Positions 26,644 through 36,489 of a DNA stretch of 64,000 nt are shown here, piece by piece (positions within the stretch are counted from its first letter, which is position 1; every line of letters starts with the position of its first letter). Origin of the DNA: Pararhizobium sp. A13. GTDB taxonomy: Bacteria; Pseudomonadota; Alphaproteobacteria; Rhizobiales; Rhizobiaceae. The translations under genes and the position numbers were made by a program. The notes under the pieces are model-generated. The model searched no databases. It saw nothing but the letters and a program-made list of their open reading frames with translations, and was not told the DNA's origin. The stretch covers positions 3,049,001 through 3,113,000 of the forward strand of contig NZ_CP149510.1 in NCBI RefSeq assembly GCF_040126305.1, read 5' to 3'.

Positions 26644-27309
26644 GTGTGGGGGCCACAAGTGGGGGCGGTTAGAGCAGCGTTGGTGGACGCCTTCATTGCC
26701 GCCCTGCCGGTGGCCTTGGTCTATTTCAGCGGTTGGGCCTATCTGACATCATATCTCGGCCAGTTTGGGATCGACGCGACCCAGTTCGACGTCAGCTTCA
26801 CAACTGTACTCGTCTATGCGTTTGTGCCACTTCAGTCTTATTCTGTTCTTTTCGCGATAGCTGCTATCGTCCTCCTCGGCTTTGCAGGCTTTTTGCTCGA
26901 ATTCAACATGAAGGAAGATTCGACGATTTTGCGCAGCGTGGCTGCGTCACTTGGTCTTGTCGCTCTGGTTCTGGTTGTCGTCCTCCTCTTCGTTGTAAAG
27001 GCGGCGGCAACGACAGCCGCTCGTGATATGAGCGACAATGTCTGGAAAGGCGACAAATCCCAGTCGGTGGTGCCTCTACTCGACGCGCGAAAGGACGATC
27101 CAGCAGTAAAATTATATAATGCTTGCAGAGAAGGCCGACGTCTCCGCCAGATAATCGGCTTGCCGAGCCAACTGTTTTTGATGTGTCGCAGTGCCGTGGA
27201 TGAATGCAACCGGGGAACGCTTTTTGCGGTTAGCAATGAGGGAAAGCTGCTTTATTCGGCCGACAAGGTCAGGGAGGAAATCAATGTTCGGAAGATTTGT
27301 CAGCCTTAG
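26644..27309 (+). CDS. Membrane protein, unknown
   Basis: 221 residues with three hydrophobic segments in the first 130 residues (ALPVALVYFSGWAYLTSYL, YSVLFAIAAIVLLGFAGFLL, LGLVALVLVVVLLFVVKA) and a soluble C-terminal domain with three Cys. The annotated GTG at 26644 is uncertain; a later TTG/GTG near the first helix could be used. It overlaps the following exported-protein gene by 26 bases, so the two probably act together. Confidence 0.6.
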   Translation: MWGPQVGAVRAALVDAFIAALPVALVYFSGWAYLTSYLGQFGIDATQFDVSFTTVLVYAFVPLQSYSVLFAIAAIVLLGFAGFLLEFNMKEDSTILRSVAASLGLVALVLVVVLLFVVKAAATTAARDMSDNVWKGDKSQSVVPLLDARKDDPAVKLYNACREGRRLRQIIGLPSQLFLMCRSAVDECNRGTLFAVSNEGKLLYSADKVREEINVRKICQP

Positions 27310-27844
27310 CCTGCTCCTGATTATTGCGATACCTCATCAGTCATTTGGCGACGACATTGAACTCGCCATGAGAAGGAAGATTGTCGTTGGCGACGGGCCA
27401 TTTGAGATAAAGGACGAGGGAGGAGTCATCGGTTTTATCGTAGCCACGGCCGGAAATTCGGTCACCTTCAAGCCTTGTACAGGGGAATCTTTTTCGCTTA
27501 ACCGCGACAAACTTCTCAGGACTAAAAACAAATGCAAGGATGCGCCATCTCCTGATGAGAACCCTCTAGTGGCAAACTGTGGTGATGCGTGGGACGGTTG
27601 GGACAAAACGAAAGTCGTACAGGCCATCAAAGGCGACGAGCCGGTCGGCACGACTTTTTTCTCCACCAGTGACAACGAGATATTTGCACAGGCTATGGAC
27701 CCGACCCAGATGGCAGCAGCCATGGACAGCGTGGCTCAGCTGAAGGATTGTGGGCAATATACTATCGGCTTTGACACGCAAGGAAAAATCAATCTGAGCA
27801 TCGTTCAGCCGATGCAGGCGATCCGTTTTGACAATCAAAACTGA
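27284..27844 (+). CDS. Exported protein, unknown
   Basis: 186 residues; the ATG at 27284 follows AGGGAGGAAA, a strong ribosome site, and begins with a signal peptide (FVSLSLLLIIAIPHQSFG). The mature protein has several Cys (KPCTGES, NKCKDA, ANCGDAW, KDCGQY), suggesting disulfides in the periplasm. It starts inside the upstream membrane-protein gene. No family is recognised. Confidence 0.6.
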   Translation: MFGRFVSLSLLLIIAIPHQSFGDDIELAMRRKIVVGDGPFEIKDEGGVIGFIVATAGNSVTFKPCTGESFSLNRDKLLRTKNKCKDAPSPDENPLVANCGDAWDGWDKTKVVQAIKGDEPVGTTFFSTSDNEIFAQAMDPTQMAAAMDSVAQLKDCGQYTIGFDTQGKINLSIVQPMQAIRFDNQN

Positions 27845-28598
27845 ACGCCGCTCAAGAGGCGACATTAAGTTTGGAATATAGGAGTTGGATCGTTTTTCGA
27901 AACAACCAAGTATATCTCCTTCGTAGCCCGGCTCAGAGCTACATAAAGCAGGTTCCTCTTTGCCAAATTGTCCGGGAAACTCGTTTTGTCTCCTGCAAAC
28001 AATATCACCGTGTCTGCCTCTAAACCTTTGCATTTGTGGATGGTGCTGAGACACTTGCTGGGAGGCGAGGGGTGAACCCTTGATCGTCGATGTATGATCT
28101 CCGCCAGCCCAACTTTGGGATCGTCGAATTCTTGGAGTTGGATGAAGTCGTTGAGTTCACGAGGATAGTCTAATCGAATCTCGTTGAACGGCGCTTGTTT
28201 AGAAATGATCAGTTCCCGAAGCGTAGCCGCCGCTTCGCAATACCCAACATGACCCTCGTCTTCTGAGATTTGGCTCGCCATGGTAGCCATCATCGGTGGA
28301 ATCTGACCGCGAGGCGAGCGTGAAGGGCATGCGATTTCACGATGCAACACGCTGGAAAATCGAGAGCCAAACCCGCTTGTGACCGCTTTGAGAAACTCCA
28401 CAAACGCGGCGACCTTGCCAGATTGGTCAACGGTCCCATTGCCGAGCTTGTCGATGAACTGTTCCACCATTGTGGTTGAGTGACCTTCCCATATCGGCAG
28501 GCGAGCCTTAAACGTAGACCGGAGGCCATTGACCGTACCGGAGCGGGAGGCAAGGCAAAGCATCCGAACACTCGAAGCAACAGCCTCGTTGATAGGTT

Positions 28599-28605
28599 GC
28601 CAATC
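28599..28605. repeat. Target site duplication, left of IS21 element
   Basis: GCCAATC directly left of the IS end, repeated at 31205-31211 on the right. Confidence 0.9.
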
Positions 28606-28732
28606 TGCCGATTCCGATGAAGCCGCCCCTTTGTTCCGAGATGATTGCGCCCCCGGATTCCGGGATGATCTCGCCCCCTTGAGGCTGGGGTCCTGCTGGC
28701 TGTGATTGTTGTCAGTCGATCGTCGTTAGGAG

Positions 28733-29470
28733 TCAAGATTTCCGGCGCTGATTTCGCCGCAGGCTTTCGCCAGATAGGTCGATGCGATGGGCATTATGAA
28801 CCAGCCTGTCGAGAATGGCATCGGCGTAGGTTGGGTTACCGATGATCTCGTGCCAGGCTGATACGGGAAGCTGGCTGGTAACGATTGTCGAGCGACGTCC
28901 GTAACGATCTTCGAGGATCTCCAGGAGGTCGTGGCGCGCCTGCTCATTGAGCGGTTCCAGGCCCCAGTCGTCGAGGATCAAGAGTTGGACGTGGCCGAGG
29001 GTGCGTTGCAGCCTTGCATATCGACCGTCACCGTGAGCAAGGGCGAGATTGGCAAACAGCCGTGGCACGCGCTGATAAAGAACGGAACGATCGTCGCGGC
29101 AGGCCTTGTGCCCGAGTGCACAGGCTAACCAGCTTTTGCCGACGCCGGATGGCCCGCAGATCGCAAGGTTGTCGTGGGCATCGATCCAGTCGCCGCCGAT
29201 CAGCTTCATGAACAGAGCGCGATCGAGACCGCGGTCACTGCGGTAATCGACATCTTCCGGTACGGCCTGATGACGGAGCTTGGCAAACCGCAGACGGGCG
29301 GCAAGCTTGCGATCGTGGCGCGAGCTCCATTCTCGCTCGAGCAGCAGCCCGAGCCATTCGGCATGGGAGAGTTGTTCGCTCTCACCGTTGGTCAGCAGTT
29401 CGTTGAACGCTTTGGCCATGCCGGTCAGGCCCATGGCGTTCAATTTATCAAGCGTGGGATGTGCAAGCAT
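28733..29470 (-). CDS. istB: IS21-family helper ATPase IstB
   Basis: 245-residue AAA+ ATPase that helps IstA choose and capture target DNA. Walker A GPSGVGKSWLACALG near residue 105, Walker B LLILDDWGLEPL near 165, and the sensor STIVTSQLPVSAWHE near 192 are all intact. It follows istA by 11 bases, the normal IS21 order. Confidence 0.95.
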   Translation of the reverse strand: MLAHPTLDKLNAMGLTGMAKAFNELLTNGESEQLSHAEWLGLLLEREWSSRHDRKLAARLRFAKLRHQAVPEDVDYRSDRGLDRALFMKLIGGDWIDAHDNLAICGPSGVGKSWLACALGHKACRDDRSVLYQRVPRLFANLALAHGDGRYARLQRTLGHVQLLILDDWGLEPLNEQARHDLLEILEDRYGRRSTIVTSQLPVSAWHEIIGNPTYADAILDRLVHNAHRIDLSGESLRRNQRRKS

Positions 29471-29481
29471 ATGTCGTCTCC

Positions 29482-31032
29482 TCAGTGGTAATAGCGGGGA
29501 CCGCGGATGTTGGAGTGGTTGATCGGCTCGGGTGATGATGCGCCTGATGACGCCGACGGTCGGTCGAGGTGATTGTCGAGAATGGAGCGCACCGAGCCAT
29601 AGGTTCGCGCACCGATTTCCAATGCCCGCCCGCAGGCCGCGTTGACCCGCTCTCGCTCAAACGCTTTAACGAGGCGGATAATGCCCAGGCAGGCTCTGTA
29701 GCCCTGCTCGGGATGCGGCCGATCGGCGAGAATACGCTCGCAGAGCAATGCAACGTCCGATCCGATTGCCGATGCTTCGCGGCTGATGCGCTCGATTGTC
29801 CAATCGGCAAAGCGGCGATGGGATGATGGCATGTGCTCGGGCGTTGTCGTGTGCTTGCCATTGCCGCTCGAGCGTCGGTGGGCGGCAATGCGCTCACCTT
29901 TGTGGAAGATCTCGATGGTATTGGCGGTGATGCGCGCCTCGACCTGCTCACGGGCAAACCGGTAGGGCACGGAGTAATAGTGCTTGTCGATATCAACATG
30001 ATAATCGAGGCCAGCCCGCCGTATCTTCCATTCGGCAAAGACGTATCGTTCGACAGGAAGCGGCCGTAGGGCGGGATAATCGATCTCTTCAAACAACTGG
30101 CGTCGTGTGCGCCCGACACGACGCAGAACACGCGCGTCGTTGAGATCGACGAGCAATTCGACAATCGCCGCATTGACGTCGGCAAGGCTGTAAAAGACGC
30201 GGTGGCGTAGCCGGCCCAGCAGCCAGCGCTCGACAATGCGAACCGCCGCCTCCACCTTCGCCTTGTCGCGTGGCCGGCGCGGTCGCGTCGGAAGAACAGT
30301 GCTTCCGTAATGCGCTGCCATCCCGGCATAGGTGCGATTGACCTGTGGATCAAAAAGGCAGGCCTTGATAACGGCAACCTTGGCGTTGTCGGGAACCAGC
30401 AGCGCCGGTGCGCCACCGAACGCCTCAAGCGCAAGCAGGTGGCATTCGATCCAATCAGGAAGCGTCTCGCTCCAGCGGGCATGTGCGAATGAAAGGCTCG
30501 ATGCCCCGAGCACTGCGACGAACAGATGCGCTTGCCGCGTCTTTCCCGACAATCGATCGATGACCACCGTGACCGTGTCGCCGGCATAGTCGACGAACAG
30601 CTTTTCGCCAGCCGCATGGTCCTGGCGCATCGTCACCGGCAGCTTCAGTGCCCAAGCGCGATACAAATCGCAGTAGCGGCTGTAGCGATAGCCATCGGGA
30701 TGAAGGCCGATATACTCGTCCCAGAGGATCTGCAGCGTGACATGCTTGCGTTTCAGCTCGCGATGAACATGAGCCCAATCCGGTTCAACGCTGCGACGGT
30801 GACCGGTCTTCGTGCCGGCAGCTCTATAGAGAGCCGCTTCCAAAACCGCATCGTTGACATCGTCGCCCAACGGCCAGGAAAGCCCGGCAATCTCAACACG
30901 GCGCAGCGTCTCACGCACCGTCGAGGGGGCCGCACCAACGCGCGCCGCAATCGACTTGTGGCCAAGCCCTTCCTCAAATCTGTATCTCAGAATCTCGCGG
31001 ACACGCCGCATCTTTAGTCTCTCCGCTGGCAT
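29482..31032 (-). CDS. istA: IS21-family transposase IstA
   Basis: 516-residue DDE transposase. An N-terminal helix-turn-helix (GLGHKSIAARVGAAPSTVRETL) binds the end repeats. Catalytic acids are in LFVDYAGD (about 145), VPDNAK (about 215) and DKAKVEAAV (about 250, the Glu). The C-terminal part has KHYYSVPYRF, typical of the family. Intact, so the element may still move. Confidence 0.96.
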   Translation of the reverse strand: MPAERLKMRRVREILRYRFEEGLGHKSIAARVGAAPSTVRETLRRVEIAGLSWPLGDDVNDAVLEAALYRAAGTKTGHRRSVEPDWAHVHRELKRKHVTLQILWDEYIGLHPDGYRYSRYCDLYRAWALKLPVTMRQDHAAGEKLFVDYAGDTVTVVIDRLSGKTRQAHLFVAVLGASSLSFAHARWSETLPDWIECHLLALEAFGGAPALLVPDNAKVAVIKACLFDPQVNRTYAGMAAHYGSTVLPTRPRRPRDKAKVEAAVRIVERWLLGRLRHRVFYSLADVNAAIVELLVDLNDARVLRRVGRTRRQLFEEIDYPALRPLPVERYVFAEWKIRRAGLDYHVDIDKHYYSVPYRFAREQVEARITANTIEIFHKGERIAAHRRSSGNGKHTTTPEHMPSSHRRFADWTIERISREASAIGSDVALLCERILADRPHPEQGYRACLGIIRLVKAFERERVNAACGRALEIGARTYGSVRSILDNHLDRPSASSGASSPEPINHSNIRGPRYYH

Positions 31033-31204
31033 CGCGTTCCTTCCTCTCAGGCAACTGAAAGGACGAACGTCTCACCAGCAGGACACCCCGACAAACAGCC
31101 CAATCAGGGGGCGGCATCATCTCGGAACAAGGGGGCGGTTAATTCTCGGAATTGGGGGGCGGCATCATTTCGGAATGCGGGGGCGGATTGCCTCGGAATC
31201 TGCA

Positions 31205-31211
31205 GCCAATC
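31205..31211. repeat. Target site duplication, right of IS21 element
   Basis: GCCAATC, identical to 28599-28605. Confidence 0.9.
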
Positions 31212-31996
31212 ACCATTCTCGGGCGAGAATTGATATCCTTGGCCATCCTTCAGCCCATTTTCCGCAACAAGGACGTTTATCCCTGCTGGCAACTTTCCTG
31301 ACAAATCTACCGCAAGGCCGTCGCGTAATCGCATGCGACAATCAAGAACCCACTTTCCCAGACCAGGGTTTGTGTCCTTCCAGCGATGACCGGTTTCCAA
31401 AGTACCAAAGCTCCCTTTAGTCTTGAGCGCTTCCCAGCGTGACCTGACTTCAGTCACCCTCTTTCCTTGCCCATGCCCTCCGGGAATTACCTGCATAGGG
31501 TCGCCGAAAATCCGAAGCATTGATCCTTGCTCGCCAATCAGGAGGACAATCGCTTCTTGGTACGAGCTACTGTCCTGATGCTCGTCGCATATAATGACCG
31601 GGTAGCGTCGAGCGAGCATTCTTGAAATCATTGGGTTGAACCGAATGAAATCAGCTACTTTGCTCGCAAGAATGTCAAAGCCATTTGCGGTAGTGCGCGC
31701 CCACGTTGCCACGTCGTCTGGTAAACCAAGGGCCGTGCGATAGGCGCTCGCGACTTCGTGGATGAAGCCATCGAGAGTCCGGAGTTCGATGTGTCGCCTG
31801 ATTTCCTTGGTGCGCTTTGCGACGACAGAACACGCAGCATGGGTGTGCGTGAGGACAAGCACCTTCTTATGGCCAATTTGTCGGGCCACTTCTTCAGCAT
31901 AGAGCGCTGCCTGAAACGTCTTACCGCATCCCGCTGGTGCCTCAATCACCACGAGCGGGATGTCTGACCGCAAAAGAGCAGCGATATCGTCGTCTG

Positions 31997-33772
31997 TCAT
32001 AGGTCAATCTTGGCGGAAGGCGACTTCCCGACAAGCACGAGCACTGAGTTAAAAAACGGGCGCAACATCGGTTCGATCTGCTCCCAAGCATCGTTCTGAA
32101 CTATGTGGCGAACTAGTTCGCGACCGCCGCTCCCATCTTCTTTCTTGAACCAGCTTCGAGATTGCTTCTTCCACTCTTTTGCTATTGATTTTCGCTTCTC
32201 GGGATCATGTTCTTTTATGTCATCAGCATCACCCGTCGCTGCCTTGATTATGAAACTCCGTAGCATTTCCCTATCGCCATCGACCGCTGCAAGGAGCGCC
32301 TCGAATTCCTTATCGGCAATCTCCAGTCGCGTCGCCACCGACCGAAGTCGATAACCATCCCAATCGCCTTCCTCATCGCGAAATAGGCTTTCTAAGTTTC
32401 CGGCGGGCACAAGCGGTATCAAGTTCGTCTCAATGCATCCGTCCTTCCATTGGAAAAGGCGGTCGCCCATCACACCTTTCAAAGCCGCCCAGCGATCCTT
32501 TTTGCCCCCATCATTGTCCGCGAAACCACATACATTGAGGTTTGAGTTCTTCAGCTCCACAAGCAAATCAAGAAGCTGGGCGTCCCCTTTGCCAACAGAT
32601 ACGCGGACACCGAAATAATCTGGCTCGTCTTGTAATAGTCTCTTCAATATTGCATGGACGAAACCCCTCTCGGTTTCACCTTCGACAAGTACAGGTACCC
32701 GTGAAAGAAATATCACCGGGTCTCGCTTGACCTGCGCTCCTATTTTCTGGTGATCCAGTTTTCCAAGCATTCCTTCGGCGTCGAAGAACCATAGCTGCCC
32801 GTCGCCCAACATAAACAATGCAATAGGGCTGTGAGTGGTGATGAAGCCCTGTCGTCCGCTATCAATCAACACCGATACTAGTTGCCGAAGCCTGTATGGC
32901 TCGAGGCCCCGTTCAATCTCATCGATAACGATAAGTTCGGCCTCTTTTCTCACGGACGCAGCGACCTGAAGAGAGGCCATCCGACGAGTACCTGCGCCCC
33001 AACTGGAGAGAGGGAGGAACACTTCTTCTTTTCGCGCGGTCAGGCCGATTAGGGCTCCAATGGAAATGCCTTGGCTTCCTGTCAGCCCTAACGAGATGTC
33101 CGACGGCAAAGCGGCTTTATCAAGCGCATCACTCAGCCCTGCAATGGCCTTCGTTGCATCCTCTCCCAGTTGATCGACGAGAGGCACCTGCGATACCAAT
33201 TTGCCGATCTTAGCGCGCAGATTCTCCTCGGAGAGCAATCGATCAAGCCCTGAACCATGAACAAGCCGCAGATCGCGGTCGTTCTTCTCTTCGCTGCCCA
33301 GCTTGATTAGACCAATGCGACGACGGAGACCGAGGGAGAAGTATTCTCGCGCCTCATCCGGTTGGATGATTTCCCAGGCTAAGTCGAAATCCGCTGACGC
33401 GCTTACCGCAACACGAAAGACTGGATACTGCCCCGCCTGCGTGACCTTTGCATCGTTGCGCGGTTGGACCGCATCTTTGCCATCCCATTCCCACGGCCAT
33501 AAAGTTTTGGTCGTCGAGGTTAGGTCAAGTTCGTCGGGAATCGCAATGACAGCTTCAATTCGAAAGCCGTCTTCAGTCTTGCGCTGCCAGTAGTCCGCCT
33601 CGGTCAGGGACGCACTATTACTAGGCTGAAAAAGCAGAGATATCGCGTCTAAGATCGTGGTCTTGCCCGTATCTCCACCCCCGATAATCAAATTCAAGCC
33701 TGGTGACGGGTTCCACACGAGCCCACGGATGCCGCGAAATCGGTCGATCCGGAGCTGCCTAATTTCAACCAT
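31997..33772 (-). CDS. gajA: Gabija protein GajA, OLD-family ATPase with TOPRIM nuclease
   Basis: Sequence-specific DNA nicking endonuclease of the Gabija anti-phage system; its activity is restrained by nucleotides and released when phage deplete them. The 591 residues begin at the ATG at 33772, which has GGAGGATAGG before it (an upstream ATG adds 15 unlike residues). The ATPase half shows Walker A IIGGGDTGKTTIL (about 25-37) and the ABC-type signature and Walker B region SSWGAGTRRMAS ... LIVIDEIERGLEP (about 260-300). The TOPRIM half shows PVLVEGETERG (about 375) and VCGFADNDGGK (about 435), the Glu and DxD metal ligands. It is intact, but its partner gajB, in the same operon, is broken. 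Confidence 0.92.
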   Translation of the reverse strand: MVEIRQLRIDRFRGIRGLVWNPSPGLNLIIGGGDTGKTTILDAISLLFQPSNSASLTEADYWQRKTEDGFRIEAVIAIPDELDLTSTTKTLWPWEWDGKDAVQPRNDAKVTQAGQYPVFRVAVSASADFDLAWEIIQPDEAREYFSLGLRRRIGLIKLGSEEKNDRDLRLVHGSGLDRLLSEENLRAKIGKLVSQVPLVDQLGEDATKAIAGLSDALDKAALPSDISLGLTGSQGISIGALIGLTARKEEVFLPLSSWGAGTRRMASLQVAASVRKEAELIVIDEIERGLEPYRLRQLVSVLIDSGRQGFITTHSPIALFMLGDGQLWFFDAEGMLGKLDHQKIGAQVKRDPVIFLSRVPVLVEGETERGFVHAILKRLLQDEPDYFGVRVSVGKGDAQLLDLLVELKNSNLNVCGFADNDGGKKDRWAALKGVMGDRLFQWKDGCIETNLIPLVPAGNLESLFRDEEGDWDGYRLRSVATRLEIADKEFEALLAAVDGDREMLRSFIIKAATGDADDIKEHDPEKRKSIAKEWKKQSRSWFKKEDGSGGRELVRHIVQNDAWEQIEPMLRPFFNSVLVLVGKSPSAKIDL

Positions 33773-34474
33773 CCTATCCTCCGGCTCCGTTCTCCCACCC
33801 ACGCCAAAATTATCCACACGAGCCTGTTATGGACTTGTTATGCCGAAGTTGGCTTTAAGGCACTCCTCGACGCTTTTACGGATTGCACTCGTCGAATCTG
33901 CGGGCGTCGATGTCAGCGAAGAGTGAACGTACGTGATTTTCGACATAAGGACAGATATTTAAACGCCGTCAGTAAGACAGTAACTTGGGACGAAAACGGC
34001 GGTGCCAGCTAGCTTCGGCGATGCCCCAGAGGCAAATGACGGTGTACCGTAACTAGGTCGCTCGCACTGGGACATTGGCGTCAACGGTGCGTCGGGTGAT
34101 CATCTGAGCTTCCTCGCGCAACTCGCGTTTGCATTGAAGTCGAACGCGGTGAGGGGTGCGTGCATTCGCTGTTGGTTTCTCGGGTGCTGTCAAGCAAGCG
34201 CCCGATCTTAACTCCCCTGTCGGGCTTGACCTACACGCTCCCCTGCTGTCCATCTTTACACCCCGATATTTTACGCAAGGCGGTGGGCGTCGAGCAGTCC
34301 GGTAGTGTTGACTCGCTATGCCTTTGGCAGCCGGGAATTATCTCTGTTGACGTACCGGATCACCGAACGAGTTTTTCTCGCCAATCAGAGCGATGGACTT
34401 CAGACTCTGCTCGGCAACCGTCACTCCTTAACTGAGCATTTTCGGCAAAGGCTATGCTGATGCGCTCTCGCGCG
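33773..34474. other. Intergenic, no gene seen
   Basis: About 700 bases separating gajA from the FtsH-like gene. Open frames here are short and lack ribosome sites; the longest plus-strand ones start in the gajA 5' region. It must hold the gajA promoter, which I cannot locate. Nothing else is evident. Confidence 0.4.
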
Positions 34475-36487
34475 TCATGCGTTTTGTTTGCCTGGCCTAT
34501 CGGAGCCCTTCTGTTGAAGAAAGTATTCCAAGCGCAGGCCGTCGATGCGTTTCTCCTTCTTCAGCGCCAGGGCGAAAGCAAGAACTTCTTCCTTCCTGCT
34601 ATTAAGATGTTCCTTCGCCCTTCGGAATTCACGTTGGAGGATGACATTGACCTCTGCTCTGAACGAGGGGTCTCGGGCAATACTGGAAGGATCGGTAGTG
34701 TCGTACGCGCCTGGGACAAAGAACAACGAATTATCCAAACCGTATTCTCCGCACATCTCGATTGCCATCGATGTTGCGAGTTCCAGATCGCTACCTTTCG
34801 CACCGCCGGAGGAGGTCGAACGATCATCTAAAATAACTTCCTCAGCGGCCAAGCCCCCCAAGGACATCGCGATATTGTTGAGGATGCCATTCTTGGTTCT
34901 GAAGCCCCGCAACGGCTGCTCGATGAAGGTGATCCCGTGGGCTGCCCTTTCGGTTGGGTGGCTTTCGCGCTGGTCATAAACTTCCACCGCCGTTACAACA
35001 CCAACGTCAAGCGCGTGGGCTAGAATTGCATGCCCAACTTCATGGACGGCTACCCGGAAAAGAGATGCGTCGTCCAAAATCTGAGGCGCTTGGAGGTGTT
35101 CTTCGACATCTGTCAAGGCGATGTCACGATTGTTGGTGCGGGCGGTCCTTTTAGCATGCCGTGCAAGTCGTTCCAGATCGGCACCACTGAAGCCCACTAG
35201 CCTCGAAGCGATAGCTTTAAGCTTGGGTTCAGCAGCTAACGACGGAAGGTAGAACTGCAGAATGTCCGCTCGGGTGTCCGCGTCGGGCAGGGGGAAATGC
35301 ACGTGTTTTTCTAGGCGACCACTCCTCAGGACGGCAGGGTCTATCCGTTCGGGGTGATTGCACGCCCCCATCACGATTACGCCTTCTCGGCTATCCACCC
35401 CGTCCAAACTTTCAAGCAGTCCGTTCACAACCTGCACGGAATAGTCTTTGTAGCGGGAATTGAATTGCTTCCTGTCGCCTATGCTGTCGATTTCATCGAG
35501 AAATAAAAGACAAGGGGCGTTCGACTTTGCCTCTGCGAAGCTACCGTACATTGCCTTCAGCAAGTCCCCCAGATGTCCGTCTCGCGAGCTTTGCCATCTG
35601 GAGATGGAGGTGGAAATGAGGTGCATTTCGCACTCGCGCGCCAAAGCCATCGCAAACCGGGTCTTGCCGGTACCCGGAGGACCGAAGAGCAAGATGCCCC
35701 TGTCAACTTCCGACCAAGGCAGTTTTCCGCACCGCCACTCAGCCAAGTCTCTTTGGAGTTGTATCGCCCAGCTGCTCGCAGGTCCGAAGCCTTTGTTCGT
35801 ACGCAACGAAAGTGTCTCCGACGAAGGCGCGGCAACTGGTTCATCCTTCTTCAACCTTGCGGCGGCAACCTCAACGGGTTGCCCAATTCGAAAAAGTGCA
35901 TCAATGCGCTCCGCAGGCTCCTTCGCGATCAGCGCCAAAGCGTCGTCAGATATCTCCCCGCATTTTAAGAGTGATGACAAGGCCCGGAAGTGCGACGCAA
36001 GTCCGATTTCGAGCCTCAGGTCGGCGGTTGCTGCGATCACAAAGTCGGGGTGGGGGCTCGTTTCATCGTGTTTGAGAATTACGAGCTTTGCAGCCATCAG
36101 GTATTCGGTAGCATCGATCTCCCACTCACCCTTTTTATTCCGGCCATGATGATGACATAGCAACTTTACCTCACGATTGTAGCCAAACGCAGTTGCGGCG
36201 GCCGATTGCACGTCGCCGAGCCGCCAGGTCTTAGGTACGCTTACGATTATAGCGAAGGCTGGTGCCGAGAAGGCAGATCGGTGCTGGCGAACAAAGCGCA
36301 CAAAGGCACAGTATGCTACGAAATTGCGAGCCGACTTGACCAAAGCGATAAGAGCGGACTTGCGCTTCAAAATTAGAACCGTGCTCATGAAGATGCCACG
36401 TTCTTCGGCCGCGAGTTCTTGAAGTTTTTTGATCACGGATGAAATGTCATCGGGAACGCGTGTCATAACGCTATGATCCTTGGCCAT
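34475..36487 (-). CDS. Soluble FtsH-like AAA+ protease (M41 zinc peptidase)
   Basis: 670 residues. An unrecognised N-terminal region (about 1-235) lacks the two transmembrane helices of FtsH. The AAA+ module follows: Walker A LLFGPPGTGKT near 253, Walker B CLLFLDEIDS near 310, second region of homology RSGRLEKHVHF near 375. The peptidase domain has HEVGHAILAHA near 470, the HExxH zinc site, and GSDLELATSMAIEMCGEYGL near 580, the FtsH segment carrying the third ligand. It should unfold and degrade proteins in the cytoplasm. It lies just behind a small gene (taa-cg-ATG), likely one operon. Such non-membrane homologues occur in islands; a defence role is inferred. Confidence 0.85.
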   Translation of the reverse strand: MAKDHSVMTRVPDDISSVIKKLQELAAEERGIFMSTVLILKRKSALIALVKSARNFVAYCAFVRFVRQHRSAFSAPAFAIIVSVPKTWRLGDVQSAAATAFGYNREVKLLCHHHGRNKKGEWEIDATEYLMAAKLVILKHDETSPHPDFVIAATADLRLEIGLASHFRALSSLLKCGEISDDALALIAKEPAERIDALFRIGQPVEVAAARLKKDEPVAAPSSETLSLRTNKGFGPASSWAIQLQRDLAEWRCGKLPWSEVDRGILLFGPPGTGKTRFAMALARECEMHLISTSISRWQSSRDGHLGDLLKAMYGSFAEAKSNAPCLLFLDEIDSIGDRKQFNSRYKDYSVQVVNGLLESLDGVDSREGVIVMGACNHPERIDPAVLRSGRLEKHVHFPLPDADTRADILQFYLPSLAAEPKLKAIASRLVGFSGADLERLARHAKRTARTNNRDIALTDVEEHLQAPQILDDASLFRVAVHEVGHAILAHALDVGVVTAVEVYDQRESHPTERAAHGITFIEQPLRGFRTKNGILNNIAMSLGGLAAEEVILDDRSTSSGGAKGSDLELATSMAIEMCGEYGLDNSLFFVPGAYDTTDPSSIARDPSFRAEVNVILQREFRRAKEHLNSRKEEVLAFALALKKEKRIDGLRLEYFLQQKGSDRPGKQNA

Positions 36488-36489
36488 CG

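Larger units (their letters stand above)
28606..31204 (-). mobile_element. IS21-family insertion sequence, complete (2599 bp)
   Basis: Carries istA and istB, both intact. Ends read TGCCGATTCCG on the left and, on the opposite strand, TGCAGATTCCG on the right. Inside each end the motif ATTCCGnnATGATnnCGCCCCC recurs two to three times, the multiple transposase-binding repeats typical of IS21. A perfect 7-bp duplication GCCAATC flanks it, within the 4-8 bp expected for IS21. Inserted in gajB. Confidence 0.94.
27865..32000 (-). pseudogene. gajB: gajB, UvrD-like helicase of Gabija, interrupted by IS21
   Basis: GajB is the UvrD/PcrA-like nucleotide-sensing helicase partner of GajA. The 5' part (31205-32000) carries the Walker A motif APAGCGKT and Walker B VIICDEHQD. 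The 3' part (27865-28598) carries STIHKCKGLEADTVILF (motif V) and YVALSRATKEIYLVV (motif VI). An IS21-family element and one copy of the target GCCAATC lie between. Removing them gives one uninterrupted 509-codon frame, close to the roughly 500 residues usual for GajB; the break falls after ENGDW. The start at 32000 overlaps the gajA stop (ATGA). As it stands the protein is cut in two and Gabija should be inactive. Confidence 0.9.
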
